Part shown: piece by piece, positions 38,814-48,450 of the stretch
How the letters are laid out: each line of letters begins with the position of its first letter
Numbering within the stretch: position 1 is the stretch's first letter
DNA from: Chitiniphilus eburneus
GTDB taxonomy: Bacteria; Pseudomonadota; Gammaproteobacteria; Burkholderiales; Chitinibacteraceae
Assembly (NCBI RefSeq): GCF_005048205.1
Contig: NZ_SUMF01000014.1
Location: 1 to 64,000 of the forward strand
Reading direction: 5' to 3'
DNA length: 64,000 nt
The notes under the pieces: model-generated
Told to the model about the DNA's origin: nothing
The model's database searches: none
What the model saw: only the letters and a program-made list of their open reading frames with translations
Made by a program: the position numbers and the translations under genes

Positions 38814-39305
38814 TCAACCGCGGCGTTTGGCCCGCACGGCTTCCAGTTCCACCGGGCGCGCTTCGGCTGCCAGCTTGTCGAGCACCCCGTTGACGAAGCG
38901 ATGGCCATCGGTGCCACCAAAGGTCTTGGCCAGTTCGATGGCTTCGTTGACGATGACCGGATACGGCGTTTCGGGCATCTGGGCAATTTCGAACGCGGCG
39001 GTAAACAGCACTGCGGCCTCCACCGGGCTGACCTCGTCGAAGGGGCGATCGATATGCGGCACCAGCGCGGCCTTCAGCGCCTCCGGGTCCTTGAGCACGC
39101 CGTAGAAAATGGCGCGGAACAGCGTTTCGTCGGCCCGGCTGAACGCGGGGCTGCTTTCCTTCAGATAACGCTCGATGCCGTGGACGGTATCGCCAGTCAG
39201 TTGCCACTGGTACACGCCCTGCACGGCGAACTCGCGGGCACGGCGACGCGCGGAGCGGGGCTTGGCGGCCGGAGCGGGAACGGGGATATGCTTTTCTTCG
39301 GTCAT
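38814..39305 (-). CDS. nusB: Transcription antitermination factor NusB
   Basis: The product is 163 residues, all-helical. It binds boxA RNA with S10 (NusE) in rRNA antitermination. The N-terminus has an extended basic segment (PRSARRRAREFAVQGVYQWQ) that includes the RNA-binding arginine motif, and the C-terminus VNEAIELAKTFGGTDGHRFV is highly typical. The ATG at 39305 follows AAGGCGA. It lies 14 bases after ribH, the standard ribH-nusB arrangement. Confidence 0.97.
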   Translation of the reverse strand: MTEEKHIPVPAPAAKPRSARRRAREFAVQGVYQWQLTGDTVHGIERYLKESSPAFSRADETLFRAIFYGVLKDPEALKAALVPHIDRPFDEVSPVEAAVLFTAAFEIAQMPETPYPVIVNEAIELAKTFGGTDGHRFVNGVLDKLAAEARPVELEAVRAKRRG

Positions 39306-39319
39306 GATGTCGCCTTGCC

Positions 39320-39793
39320 TTACGCGCGCAGGGATTTGAGAAGCTGGGCCATTTCGACGGCAACGCGTGCCGCGTCGATACCCTTGTCGGTCTGGCGGAT
39401 GACAGCCTGTTCCTCGTTCTCGACGGTGAGGATGGCATTGGCGATGGGAACCCCGCTGTCCAGCCCGACGCGCGTCACACCGGCCCCCGATTCGTTGGCC
39501 ACCAGTTCGAAATGATAGGTGTCGCCACGAATGATGCACCCCAGCGCCACCAGCGCATCGAAGCGCCCGCTCCCGGCCAGGGCCTGCAATGCCAGCGGCG
39601 CTTCCAGCGCGCCCGGCACCTGATACTGGGCGATGGCCTCCGGCGCCACGCCCAGGCGTTGCAGTTCGCCGACACAGGCGCTGTTCAGCGCATTGCAGAT
39701 GTCCTCATTGAAGCGGCAGGTGACGATACCGATGCACAAGCCGCTGCCATCCAGCGGCGGCAGCTCTTGCGTACGATTGGGGGTGAAACTCAT
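39320..39793 (-). CDS. ribH: 6,7-dimethyl-8-ribityllumazine synthase
   Basis: The product is 157 residues. It condenses 5-amino-6-ribitylaminouracil with dihydroxybutanone phosphate in the penultimate step of riboflavin synthesis. Conserved motifs are [35 protein letters not shown] (catalytic His) and [17 protein letters not shown]. It lies 91 bases behind the ribB-type gene and directly before nusB. Confidence 0.97.
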   Translation of the reverse strand: MSFTPNRTQELPPLDGSGLCIGIVTCRFNEDICNALNSACVGELQRLGVAPEAIAQYQVPGALEAPLALQALAGSGRFDALVALGCIIRGDTYHFELVANESGAGVTRVGLDSGVPIANAILTVENEEQAVIRQTDKGIDAARVAVEMAQLLKSLRA

Positions 39794-39884
39794 GGGATTC
39801 CTTTACTCTCGGAAGGCGCCGAGTGGTGGCGGCGCCATGGATCAAAATCTCGGGATCGGCAATGCGAAGCCCGGCCAGCGCGCG

Positions 39885-40979
39885 TTATTGCTCCGGCGTG
39901 GCGAAACCGGTCACTTCCAGGCCAAAGCCGGCCATGCTGGGCATCTTGCGCTCCGGCGACAGCAGCTTCATCTGGCCGACGCCCAGGTGGCGCAGCATCT
40001 GCGCACCGATACCGTAGGTACGCAGGTCCCACTTGCGGGGTTGTTCCAGTTGCAGTTCCGGCAAGGCGCGCGCCAGCAGATCGGTCCCGCCCTCGGGGCG
40101 GTGCAGCAGCACCATCACGCCGGTCTCGGCGCGGGCGATGGCTTCCAGCGACTGGCGCACGCTCCACGAGTGGTGACCGGAATCGAGATCCAGCCAATCC
40201 ATCACCGACAGCGGCTCATGCACGCGCACCAGCGTTTCGCGATCCGGCGTCGGCGTGCCCTTCACCAGGGCGATATGCGTGGCGTCGCTCATCTTGTCGC
40301 GGAACACGGCCATCTCGAATTCACCGGCAAAGGTGCGCACCGGGCGACGCCCTTCGCATTCGACCAGGGTTTCGTGCTGGCTGCGATACTGGATCAGGTC
40401 GGCGATGGTGCCGACCTTGAGGTCGTGCTCGGCGGCAAACTCCATCAGCTCGGGCAAACGCGCCATGGTGCCGTCATCGTTCATCACTTCGCAGATGACG
40501 ACGGCGGGCATCACGCCAGCCAGCATGGCCAGATCGCAACCGGCCTCGGTATGGCCGGCACGCACCAGCACACCGCCGGGCTGGGCCAGCAAGGGAAAGA
40601 TATGACCGGGGGAAACGATGTCTTCGGGGCGGGCGTCGAAGGCGACGGCGCGCTGGACAGTCAGAGCGCGATCGTAGGCGGAGATACCGGTGGACACGCC
40701 TTCGGCCGCTTCGATCGATACCGTGAAATTGGTGCCGTGGCTGGAGCCGTTCTGGTCCACCATCAGCGGCAGTTGCAGTTGCTTGCAACGCTCGGCGGTG
40801 AGCGTCAGGCAGATCAGGCCGCGCGCGTGCTTGGCCATGAAATTGATCGTCTCGGGGGTGACGAATTCGGCGGCGATCATCACGTCGCCTTCGTTCTCGC
40901 GGTCTTCCTCATCCACCAGGATGACCATCTTTCCGGCGCGGATATCCGCGATGATGTCCTTGATCGCTGCAATCGGCAT
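39885..40979 (-). CDS. ribB: 3,4-dihydroxy-2-butanone 4-phosphate synthase with degenerate GTP cyclohydrolase II domain
   Basis: The product is 364 residues. Residues 1-200 are a complete RibB domain that turns ribulose 5-phosphate into dihydroxybutanone phosphate: [22 protein letters not shown] and [12 protein letters not shown]. The second half has the RibA fold but lacks the cysteine cluster that binds zinc in cyclohydrolase II: where the family has VRVHSEC and RCDCG this protein has [18 protein letters not shown] with no Cys. It is thus a RibBX-type hybrid, and a separate RibA is expected elsewhere. The ATG at 40979 is preferred to one 18 codons upstream by similarity. No FMN riboswitch is visible upstream. 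Confidence 0.93.
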   Translation of the reverse strand: MPIAAIKDIIADIRAGKMVILVDEEDRENEGDVMIAAEFVTPETINFMAKHARGLICLTLTAERCKQLQLPLMVDQNGSSHGTNFTVSIEAAEGVSTGISAYDRALTVQRAVAFDARPEDIVSPGHIFPLLAQPGGVLVRAGHTEAGCDLAMLAGVMPAVVICEVMNDDGTMARLPELMEFAAEHDLKVGTIADLIQYRSQHETLVECEGRRPVRTFAGEFEMAVFRDKMSDATHIALVKGTPTPDRETLVRVHEPLSVMDWLDLDSGHHSWSVRQSLEAIARAETGVMVLLHRPEGGTDLLARALPELQLEQPRKWDLRTYGIGAQMLRHLGVGQMKLLSPERKMPSMAGFGLEVTGFATPEQ

Positions 40980-41156
40980 GGCGGCTATGAAAGAGCTGGA
41001 AAATAAAGCGCAAGGATACCCGCTAATGGGCATCTTTGCTGTAGGTCATTTCCGTTGCAGATCAACGTGGCGAAAGCGATATCGAACATTCGGGATTGCT
41101 TATACTCCCCAGCAGCCACGCGCGCAGACACCAAAAATACAAGAGAGGTGATTCCA

Positions 41157-41849
41157 GTGAACCCGTCGTCCCCGCAGCCGGATCTCGCCACGATCCTCGC
41201 ATCCTCCGTCCACGACATGAAGAACTCGCTCGGCCTGATGGGACGCCTGCTGGCCAAGCACGAAGCAGTCTGGACCGGCATTTCGGCCGAAGCGCAATCC
41301 GAGTACTCGCACCTGCTGTACGAAGTGAACCGGATGAACGCCAATCTGATCAGCCTGCTGACGCTGTACAAATTCGGCAAGGGCCTCTACCCCTTCGACC
41401 CCCAGCCTTGCCAGCCCGCCGAAATCTGCGAGGAAGTAGCCATGCAGCATCGCGTCCTGCTCTCCGCCAGCAAGGTGGTGCTGCACATCGACGTGCCGGA
41501 CGATCTGGTCTGGCATTTCGACGCCGATCTCATCGCCGGCGTGCTGGGTCAGGCGCTAACCAACGCCATCAACTACACCACCGATACCGTGCGCATCGCC
41601 GCTGGCGTAGAGCACGACGAACTGTGGCTGGCCGTGGAAGACAACGGGCGCGGCTACCCGCCGCAGATGCTGGTGGACAGCCGCAAGGCGGTAAGCGGCG
41701 TCGATTTCTCCAGCGGCAGCACCGGCCTGGGTCTGTACTTTGCCGAACACGTGGCACAACTGCACCGTAACCGCGAACGCATCGGCAGCCTGCGTCTGGA
41801 AAACGGCGGCCCACTGGGCGGTGGCCGATTTGTCATCACCCTGCCGTGA
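41157..41849 (+). CDS. Sensor histidine kinase, short cytosolic form
   Basis: The product is 230 residues with no membrane segment or sensor domain. An H-box-like helix has VHDMKNSLGLMGRLL (His19), close to the class with the HD-K-N pattern. The ATP-binding domain has the N box QALTNAINYT, DNGRGYPP and GSTGLGLYFAEHVAQ. The start is the GTG at 41157, with GAGAGGTG before it; an upstream ATG in frame (41055) has no ribosome site. The TPR response regulator gene follows after 148 bases and is the probable partner. It diverges from ribB; a TATACT -10 candidate lies at 41101. Confidence 0.88.
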   Translation: MNPSSPQPDLATILASSVHDMKNSLGLMGRLLAKHEAVWTGISAEAQSEYSHLLYEVNRMNANLISLLTLYKFGKGLYPFDPQPCQPAEICEEVAMQHRVLLSASKVVLHIDVPDDLVWHFDADLIAGVLGQALTNAINYTTDTVRIAAGVEHDELWLAVEDNGRGYPPQMLVDSRKAVSGVDFSSGSTGLGLYFAEHVAQLHRNRERIGSLRLENGGPLGGGRFVITLP

Positions 41850-41997
41850 GTCCAAAAGCGGATCGCCGACCTGACGCCGTCGCCGGTCAGGTCGCGCCGC
41901 CCGGTTCACCCGCCGTCGCCGCCAGGACGAAGCCTCGCCGGCTCGCGCGGCCCGATTGCACGATCATCAACCCTTGATTCGATAGAAGACGCTCACC

Positions 41998-43605
41998 ATG
42001 GCCACCAATTTCGCTTCCCACCATTGTCTGGTCGTCGATGATTTTCAGGGTATGCGCTACCTGATGCGCGACATGCTACGCGAGTGCGGCGCCGTCCATG
42101 TGGAAATGGCCTCCAACGGCAAGGAGGCCCTGCAACGCCTGCTGGAACGCCGCTACGACATCGTGCTGTGCGACTACAACCTGGGCCAGGGCAAGAATGG
42201 CCAGCAATTGCTGGAAGAAGCCAAGCTGCGCCAGTTGATCGGCCCGGCCACCACCTGGATCATGATCACCGCCGAGAAAAGCTCGGACTGGATCATGGGC
42301 GCCGTGGAGTACCAGCCCGATTCCTATCTGCTCAAGCCGATCACCGCCGACCTACTGCTCAGCCGGCTGGAAAAGATCGCGGTGCGCAAGCAGGCCTTCG
42401 CCGACATCGCACAGGCCATGAGCAACAAGCAGTACACCCGCGCCATTGCACTGTGCGACGAACGCCTGGCCTACGACACCGTCAACGCCTCCGAGCTGCA
42501 ACGGCTCAAGGGCTCGCTGCTGCTCGATGCCGGCGAGATCGACGCCGCGCAGAAGCTGTACGAAACAGTACTGGCCAACCGCGAGATCGCCTGGGCACGT
42601 ACCGGGCTGGGGCGCATCTGTTTCCAGCAGGGCGAGTACGAGGCCGCGCGCGATCATTTCCAGATTTCCCGGGAACAGGCGCCCGGCTACCTGGAAGCCT
42701 ACGACTGGCTGGCGCGCACCCAGCAACGCCTGGGCGACGCGGAACACGCCGAATCCACGCTGTCGGCCGCGCTCAAGCTCTCGCCGAACTCCCCGCTGCG
42801 ACAGAAAAGCCTGGGTGAACTGGCGCTGCAACGCGGCGATCTGGACGTCGCCGACGCCGCGTTCCGCAAGAGCATCGCGGTCGGCGAGCATTCCATCCTG
42901 AAAACACCGGAGGCCTACCTGGGCCTTGCCAAGGTATGCAGCAAGAGCAGTCGCAGCGACGAAGCGCTGAAAGTGCTGAAGAGCGTGCAGCACCAGTTCA
43001 GCGACGACGACGTGGCGCTGCGCGCCAAGTCGGCCGAGGGCATGATCTATACGCAGGAAAACCAGTTGTCCAAGGCGGGCGCCGTCGCCAACGAACTGAA
43101 GCAGATGCTCCAGGAACGCGCCACCCGGCCGGATTCCACGGCCAGCCTGGAGGTCGCCGAGCTGATGCTGGCCACCGGGCAGCGCGACCAGGCGGTCTCG
43201 TTGTTGCAGGACGTGGTGCGCAACAACCACGAGGACAATCTGCTGATCGACAAGGTGCAGGCGGTGTTCGACAGCGCCAACATGAAGGCCGAAGGCAGCA
43301 ATCTGGTGGAGGCCTGCCGCCGCGAAGCGGTGGAACTGATGAACAGTGGCGTACTGCTGGCGCGGGACGGCAAGTTGCCCGAGGCCCTGGCCGCCATGCG
43401 GGGCGCACGGGACAAACTGCCCGCCAATGCCCGCGTTTTGTTCAATTTCGCCTTTGTCGCGGTGATGTATCTACAGAAACTCGGCACGGACGAGGCATTG
43501 ATCGAAGAAAGCAGGCAGGCGCTGCGCGAGGCCAACCGCGTCTCGCCGGGCGAAAAGCGCTTCTCGCAATTGATGGACGCGCTGAACAAGCTGGAACAGC
43601 GCTGA
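41998..43605 (+). CDS. Response regulator with C-terminal TPR repeats
   Basis: The product is 535 residues. Residues 8-125 are a receiver domain with D14-D15, phosphoacceptor D59 (IVLCDYN), T at ITAEK and lysine at LLKPIT. The rest is a run of tetratricopeptide repeats (about ten, from residue 140; for example EYEAARDHFQISREQAPG and RGDLDVADAAFRKSIAVG). There is no DNA-binding or enzymatic output, so it should act through protein-protein contact. The preceding gene codes a small histidine kinase. The family is seen across proteobacteria, mostly uncharacterised. A terminator follows. Confidence 0.9.
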   Translation: MATNFASHHCLVVDDFQGMRYLMRDMLRECGAVHVEMASNGKEALQRLLERRYDIVLCDYNLGQGKNGQQLLEEAKLRQLIGPATTWIMITAEKSSDWIMGAVEYQPDSYLLKPITADLLLSRLEKIAVRKQAFADIAQAMSNKQYTRAIALCDERLAYDTVNASELQRLKGSLLLDAGEIDAAQKLYETVLANREIAWARTGLGRICFQQGEYEAARDHFQISREQAPGYLEAYDWLARTQQRLGDAEHAESTLSAALKLSPNSPLRQKSLGELALQRGDLDVADAAFRKSIAVGEHSILKTPEAYLGLAKVCSKSSRSDEALKVLKSVQHQFSDDDVALRAKSAEGMIYTQENQLSKAGAVANELKQMLQERATRPDSTASLEVAELMLATGQRDQAVSLLQDVVRNNHEDNLLIDKVQAVFDSANMKAEGSNLVEACRREAVELMNSGVLLARDGKLPEALAAMRGARDKLPANARVLFNFAFVAVMYLQKLGTDEALIEESRQALREANRVSPGEKRFSQLMDALNKLEQR

Positions 43606-43633
43606 TCCACTGATTGACCGCACACCCTGGCCC

Positions 43634-43676
43634 CAGGAAAAAGAGGGCGGGCACACCCGTGCCGGCCCGTCCTTTT
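43634..43676. terminator. Terminator between convergent TPR regulator and nucleotide-kinase gene
   Basis: GGGCGGGCAC and GTGCCGGCCC pair with one mismatch, flanked by A5 on the left and T5 on the right, so it serves both strands. Confidence 0.8.
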
Positions 43677-43703
43677 CCACCATGACAGAACCGCTACGCA
43701 GGC

Positions 43704-44249
43704 CTACTCGCGCATCGCAGTCAGTATCTGTCGTACCGACTCCTGGATGGATCGCTCATTGGTGAGTTTCAGCACAGGGCACGGCAGGGTGGCCAGCCAG
43801 GCTTCGTGCTTGCGCAGGTTCCGGCTTACTTGATCCGACGTATCGTACGCGGCGGCCCATTCGAAGAACGCCCGGCTCTGTTCATGCAGCGCCCCGCCTT
43901 CGCGGATCGCCTCCCCGAACCGCACGTACTCACGAGCCCGAAGCCGTGCCATCCGCTCCTGCGGCGGCAAGTGGATAAACACCGCCAGGTCGAAGTCGGG
44001 AATGAACACGTCGCCCCAGCCGCATAGCGAGCCGCTTACCACCCAGCGCCCAGCCTGCGCCAGCTCATGTGCCAGCGCCTGCCGGCGTTCCGCGACGGGG
44101 CGTTCTTGGGTGTAGGGAGGATCGGTGTCGAACCAGAAGAAGTCGTCGGTATCGAAGTGCTTCCAGCCCAGCGCCTGGCAGATCGCCTTGCCCAGCGTGG
44201 TGGTGCCGGACCCCGACGCGCCAAACAGGTGAACGCTCGACCGTTTCAT
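43704..44249 (-). CDS. P-loop nucleotide kinase-like protein (AAA family)
   Basis: The product is 181 residues with a P-loop GASGSGTTT at residues 10-18, a DTDDFFW segment where NMP kinases bind substrate, and a lid-like ARLRAREYVRFGE. It resembles adenylate-kinase-like or FlaR-like topology proteins, but the substrate is unknown. The ATG at 44249 lies 20 bases after ribE; the frame upstream overlaps ribE and is not used. Its position at the end of the nrdR-ribD-ribE cluster suggests co-transcription, not necessarily a role in flavin metabolism. Confidence 0.8.
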   Translation of the reverse strand: MKRSSVHLFGASGSGTTTLGKAICQALGWKHFDTDDFFWFDTDPPYTQERPVAERRQALAHELAQAGRWVVSGSLCGWGDVFIPDFDLAVFIHLPPQERMARLRAREYVRFGEAIREGGALHEQSRAFFEWAAAYDTSDQVSRNLRKHEAWLATLPCPVLKLTNERSIQESVRQILTAMRE

Positions 44250-44269
44250 TCCTGGGCCTGGCTCCGTCG

Positions 44270-44881
44270 TCAGTTGGCTTCCAGCGCCAGCATCCGCTCG
44301 ACATAACGTGCGATCAGGTCGATTTCCAGGTTCACCTGCGCGCCTTCGGCCAGATCGCCCAAGGTCGTGTTGGCCAGCGTATGCGGGATCAGATTGATCG
44401 AGAATTCGCAGCCTCCGGGCACGTCGCGCACATCGTTGGTGGTCAGCGAAACACCATTGACCACCACCGAGCCCTTGACCGCCAGATAACGCGCCAGCGT
44501 GGCGGGTGCGCGCACCACCAGTTCGCGGTTCTCGCCCACCGGCGCAAAGCGCACCACATCGCCGATGCCATCCACGTGCCCCGATACCAGGTGCCCGCCC
44601 AGCCGCGCCGTCACCTGCAGCGCCTTTTCCAGGTTGACCCGGCCACCTTCGCGATCCAGGCCGACGGTACAGCGTAGCGATTCGTCCGAGACGTCGATGG
44701 TGAAACGCGCATCGGGCAATAACTCGGTCACCGTCATGCACGCACCGTTATGCGTGATGCTGTCGCCCAGCGCGATGTCGGAGAAGTCCAGGCCTGGGGC
44801 TGCCACAGTGAGGCGGACGCCGCCAGCGAAGGGTTCGACGCATTCAATGGTGCCGACGGCTTCGACGATTCCGGTAAACAT
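44270..44881 (-). CDS. ribE: Riboflavin synthase alpha chain
   Basis: The product is 203 residues made of two similar beta-barrel halves. It dismutates two 6,7-dimethyl-8-ribityllumazine molecules into riboflavin. The N-terminus MFTGIVEAVGTI, the motif SVVVNGVSLTTNDV and LIPHTLANTTLGDL identify it. The start codon overlaps the stop of the small zinc-ribbon gene (TGATG), so translation is coupled. The gene is sometimes called ribC. Confidence 0.97.
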   Translation of the reverse strand: MFTGIVEAVGTIECVEPFAGGVRLTVAAPGLDFSDIALGDSITHNGACMTVTELLPDARFTIDVSDESLRCTVGLDREGGRVNLEKALQVTARLGGHLVSGHVDGIGDVVRFAPVGENRELVVRAPATLARYLAVKGSVVVNGVSLTTNDVRDVPGGCEFSINLIPHTLANTTLGDLAEGAQVNLEIDLIARYVERMLALEAN

Positions 44882-45048
44882 CAGTGCTGCTCCTGGTTGC
44901 CCGGCGCCGCGTTATGCTCGCGCACGCGCTGGGACGATTTGAGTTCGTTGCAGTGATTGCAGAAAAAGCTGGTGGCGCCGCAAGCCTTCATCACTTCCAA
45001 CGGCTGATCGCAGTCGGGGCAGCGCGGCGGTTGAGAGGTTTGGCTCAT
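44881..45048 (-). CDS. Small zinc-ribbon protein (YfgJ-like)
   Basis: A 55-residue product too short for most gene finders. Two zinc knuckles are evident, C10-P-D-C13 and C30-N-H-C33, with an extra C23. Between them lies LEVMKACGATSFF. It resembles YfgJ-type zinc-ribbon proteins of unknown function. GGAG precedes the ATG at 45048, and its stop overlaps the ribE start by one base. The gene was cut off from ribD by insertion of a 264-bp MITE-like element immediately upstream (45076-45339). Confidence 0.8.
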   Translation of the reverse strand: MSQTSQPPRCPDCDQPLEVMKACGATSFFCNHCNELKSSQRVREHNAAPGNQEQH

Positions 45049-45071
45049 TGTCGATCTCCTTGTCGCCGGGC

Positions 45072-45343
45072 CTAGGGCGTGTCATCCAATGTTTCACGAC
45101 AGCGTTCGGTGCAGTTCGGGATGCCGTGCAAGGCGCTGGACGCGCGGCGGCATCGATACCGCAAGCGGCCTGCGACGCCGCATGGCGCCCGAAATGCACC
45201 GAACCCGAAGGGCTGGGCCGAAAAAACACCATCCACTGCGTTGCACTCCTTGCCAATAACCCGTTATTGCCCGCGTCGTGCGCCTGGTGCCTGGTGCTTT
45301 TTCGGCCCAGCGCTGCCGCGAGACATTGGATGACACGCCCTAG
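45072..45343. mobile_element. MITE-like element with CTAG target duplication, at the ribD stop
   Basis: The 264-bp body (45076-45339) is bounded by inverted repeats GGGCGTGTCATCCAATGT (18 of 18 identical, 27 of 30 when extended) and flanked by CTAG on both sides (45072-45075, 45340-45343), a direct duplication as made by IS5-group transposases. It has no coding capacity. Inside are two long hairpins: 45104-45120 with 45188-45204, and 45213-45231 with 45292-45310, the latter enclosing a CAATAAC/GTTATTG core at 45254-45269. The right CTAG supplies the TAG stop of ribD. Confidence 0.8.
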
Positions 45344-46449
45344 CGGCCCCAGGCGGCGGTTTCGGTAAAGCGCAGCGTGATGCGCTGATCCGCGCCCACC
45401 ATGCGCCGCTCCAGCACGCGCGGTGCCAGGCGTTGCGACAGACTGGCCAGCGAAAAATCGGCCAGCGGCAACCCATCGCCGATCAACACCGGAGCCTGAT
45501 ACAGCACCACCTCGTCCGCCAGTTTCTGCCGCAACAGCGCGCCGACGAGCGTACCGCCCGCCTCCACCGTCACCTCGTTCATGCCACGCTGGCCCAGGTG
45601 ACTGAGCAATGCGGCCAAGTCGACCCGGCCATCCACCCCCGGCAGCAGCAGCACCTCGGCGCCTTCGGCCTCCAGCAACGCGCGGCGCGGGTTGTCGCGC
45701 GCGGTGACCAGCAAGACGCCCGGCGTTTGCAGCAAGCGGGCGGCAGGCGGCGTGCGCAGCGTGCTGTCCACCACCACGCGCAAGGGTTGGCGGCCTTGCC
45801 AGAACACGCCTTGCGGCTCGCGCACCGTCAGTTGCGCATCATCCGCCAGGATGGTGCCCACGCCGGTCAGCATGGCGCAGGAACGCGCGCGCAGCCGTTG
45901 CACGTCCGCGCGCGCCTCGGCGCCGGTGATCCATTGCGACTGGCCATTGCGCAACGCGATGCGTCCATCCAGGCTGGCCGCGAGCTTGAGCCGTACCCAT
46001 GGCCGGCCCCGCACCATGCGCGACAGAAAGCCCTTGTGATGCTCCAGCGCCGTATCACGCTGCACCCCGGCGGCAATCTCGATGCCTGCCGCCGCCAGCC
46101 GCGCCAGCCCCTGCCCCGCCACCAGCGGGTTGGGATCGGTCAGCGCCACCACCACGCGAGCGACGCCCGCCGCGATCAGCGCGTCGGCGCACGGCGGCGT
46201 GCGCCCGTGGTGGCTGCATGGCTCCAGCGTGACATAGGCAGTGGCCCCACGCGCAGCCTCGCCCGCCTCGCGCAACGCCATCACCTCGGCATGCGGGCCA
46301 CCCGCCTGCTGGCTGTGGCCGGCGCCGACGATGGCACCGTCCCGGACCAGCACGCAGCCGACGCTGGGGTTGGGCGACGTGATACAGGCACCGCGCGCGG
46401 CCAACACCAGCGCGCGTTGCATCATTGCCGCATCGTTCACGGCCGTCAT
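45340..46449 (-). CDS. ribD: Bifunctional riboflavin deaminase/reductase RibD
   Basis: The product is 369 residues. The N-terminal deaminase has the zinc site [11 protein letters not shown] and [18 protein letters not shown]; the C-terminal reductase (from about 145) has [16 protein letters not shown] and the NADPH-site [15 protein letters not shown]. It converts the pyrimidine product of cyclohydrolase II by deamination and side-chain reduction. The ATG overlaps the nrdR stop (ATGA). The stop TAG is part of the CTAG at the edge of the MITE, so the last residue is WGR with no visible loss. Confidence 0.96.
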   Translation of the reverse strand: MTAVNDAAMMQRALVLAARGACITSPNPSVGCVLVRDGAIVGAGHSQQAGGPHAEVMALREAGEAARGATAYVTLEPCSHHGRTPPCADALIAAGVARVVVALTDPNPLVAGQGLARLAAAGIEIAAGVQRDTALEHHKGFLSRMVRGRPWVRLKLAASLDGRIALRNGQSQWITGAEARADVQRLRARSCAMLTGVGTILADDAQLTVREPQGVFWQGRQPLRVVVDSTLRTPPAARLLQTPGVLLVTARDNPRRALLEAEGAEVLLLPGVDGRVDLAALLSHLGQRGMNEVTVEAGGTLVGALLRQKLADEVVLYQAPVLIGDGLPLADFSLASLSQRLAPRVLERRMVGADQRITLRFTETAAWGR

Positions 46450-46901
46450 TTGTCCTTGCTCACTTCACGAATCACGTCGCGGAAATCGTCGACATCCGAG
46501 AAGCTGCGATAGACCGAGGCAAAGCGGATATAGGCCACCTTGTCCAGCTTGGCCAGTTCGTTGATCACCATCTCGCCGATCTGGCGCGACATGATTTCCC
46601 GGTCGCCCACGGTCAGTACCTTCTGGATGATGCGGGCGATGGCCTCATCCACCAACTGGGTGGGGACCGGCCGCTTGTGCAGCGCCCGATGAAAGGAGGT
46701 GCGGATCTTCTCGCGGTCGAAATCAACGCGCTGCCCGTTCTGCTTGACCACCTGCGGCAACCGCACCTCGGCGGTCTCGTAGGTGGTGAAGCGCTTGTCG
46801 CAGACCGCGCAACGGCGACGACGGCGCACGGTGTCGCCTTCTTCCGACACGCGCGAATCGACGACCTGGGTATCGGGGGAACCGCAGAACGGACATTTCA
46901 T
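46446..46901 (-). CDS. nrdR: Transcriptional repressor NrdR
   Basis: The product is 151 residues. It is an ATP/dATP-sensing repressor of ribonucleotide reductase genes. The N-terminal zinc ribbon has C3-x2-C6 ([17 protein letters not shown]) and C31-x2-C34, followed by an ATP-cone domain ([13 protein letters not shown]). It overlaps ribD by four bases, the usual nrdR-ribD pairing of proteobacteria. A start at the ATG 46901 matches the strongly conserved N-terminus. Confidence 0.97.
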   Translation of the reverse strand: MKCPFCGSPDTQVVDSRVSEEGDTVRRRRRCAVCDKRFTTYETAEVRLPQVVKQNGQRVDFDREKIRTSFHRALHKRPVPTQLVDEAIARIIQKVLTVGDREIMSRQIGEMVINELAKLDKVAYIRFASVYRSFSDVDDFRDVIREVSKDK

Positions 46902-47063
46902 GAGTGCAGCCTGCTGGCGAAACGAGGGGGCTAACTTAGCAATCGCGTCCGCGGAACACAATCGGACGCCGCAAAAACGACAAGGGGCATGGCTATCGCC
47001 ACACCCCTCGCCGCATCGATCAGCCGTTCACCCGCCGCAATGCGGCGCGCGACGGCGCGATCA

Positions 47064-48311
47064 TCAGGCGCCGTAGACCGGGAAACGCGCGGTCAGCGCC
47101 TTCACCTTCTCGGCGACAGTGGCCAGATTGGCATCGTCGGCCGGGTTGTCCAGCACGTCGGCGATCAGGTGCGCCACCTGGATGGCCTCTTCTTCCTTGA
47201 AACCACGGGTGGTGATGGCCGGGGCGCCGATACGGATGCCGGATGTAACGAAAGGGCTTTCCGGATCGTTCGGGATGGCGTTCTTGTTGACGGTGATGTG
47301 CGCCTTGCCCAGCGCGGCGTCGGCGGCCTTGCCGGTCAGGCCCTTGGGACGCAGGTCCACCAGGAATACGTGGCTTTCGGTACGGCCGGAGATGATGCGC
47401 AGGCCACGTTCGGCCAGCGTCTTGGCCATGGCCTGGGCGTTCTTGATCACCTGTTCGGCGTAGACCTTGAACTCGGGGCTGGACGCTTCCTTGAACGCGA
47501 TGGCCTTGGCGGCGATCACGTGCATCAGCGGGCCGCCTTGCAGCGTGGGGAACACGTTGGAGTTGATGCTCTTCTCGAACTCGGCCTTGGCCAGGATCAG
47601 GCCGCCGCGCGGACCGCGCAGCGTCTTGTGGGTGGTCGAGGTGACGAAGTGCGCGTGCGGCACCGGGTTCGGGTAGACGCCAGCGGCGATCAGGCCAGCG
47701 TAGTGGGCCATGTCCACCATGAAGTAGGCGCCCACCTTGTCGGCGATCTCGCGCATGCGCGCCCAGTCGAAGCGCAACGCGAAGGCGGAAGCACCGCCGA
47801 TGATCAGCTTGGGCTTGGTCTCGACCGCGACGCGTTCCATCTCGTCGTAGTCGATTTCTTCGTTCTCGTTCAGGCCGTAGGGCACGATATTGAACAGCTT
47901 GCCCGACAGGTTGGCCGGCGAGCCGTGGGTCAGGTGGCCACCGTGGCCCAGGTTCATGCCCATTACGGTATCGCCCGGCTTCAGGATCGAGAAGTACACG
48001 GCCTGGTTGGCCTGGCTGCCCGAGTGCGGCTGCACGTTGGCGTACTCGGCGCCGAACAGGGCCTTGACGCGATCGATCGCCAGTTGCTCCACCACGTCCA
48101 CGTACTCGCAACCGCCGTAGAAGCGCTTGCCGGGATAACCCTCGGCGTACTTGTTGGTGAGCTGCGAACCCTGCGCTTCCATGACGGCGGGGCTGGTGTA
48201 GTTTTCCGACGCGATCAGCTCGAGGTGTTCGTGCTGGCGGACGACTTCACCCTGGATGGCATTGGCGAGGTCAGGATCGAATTGCGAGATGGTGATGGAC
48301 TTGGAGAACAT
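47064..48311 (-). CDS. glyA: Serine hydroxymethyltransferase
   Basis: The product is 415 residues. This PLP enzyme interconverts serine and glycine and charges tetrahydrofolate with one-carbon units. [15 protein letters not shown], the PLP lysine in [14 protein letters not shown] and [16 protein letters not shown] are present. The ATG at 48311 is set by similarity; a weak GGAAT lies upstream. It precedes nrdR on the strand with 162 bases between, an order (glyA-nrdR-ribD) also seen in E. coli relatives. Confidence 0.98.
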   Translation of the reverse strand: MFSKSITISQFDPDLANAIQGEVVRQHEHLELIASENYTSPAVMEAQGSQLTNKYAEGYPGKRFYGGCEYVDVVEQLAIDRVKALFGAEYANVQPHSGSQANQAVYFSILKPGDTVMGMNLGHGGHLTHGSPANLSGKLFNIVPYGLNENEEIDYDEMERVAVETKPKLIIGGASAFALRFDWARMREIADKVGAYFMVDMAHYAGLIAAGVYPNPVPHAHFVTSTTHKTLRGPRGGLILAKAEFEKSINSNVFPTLQGGPLMHVIAAKAIAFKEASSPEFKVYAEQVIKNAQAMAKTLAERGLRIISGRTESHVFLVDLRPKGLTGKAADAALGKAHITVNKNAIPNDPESPFVTSGIRIGAPAITTRGFKEEEAIQVAHLIADVLDNPADDANLATVAEKVKALTARFPVYGA

Positions 48312-48348
48312 GGGCCCGATTCCGTAGGCGATTGAAAAAACTGGCGCA

Positions 48349-48354
48349 ATTCTA
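48349..48354 (-). promoter_or_regulatory. -10 element of glyA
   Basis: TAGAAT in GGTAGAATTGC on the minus strand, 37 bases before the glyA ATG; transcription would begin near 48342. Confidence 0.5.
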
Positions 48355-48450
48355 CCACGAGGCCCCGTGAGGCGCGGCGGTGGAATCAGGCACGCCCCCA
48401 TGAAAGCCGCTCATGTCGCCACCCACTGTCATGGCACGTACCAATGCGAC

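Noticed and set aside
40980-41156. Search for an FMN riboswitch before ribB
   Set aside because: None of the conserved FMN riboswitch blocks was found here or before ribD (46902-47063).
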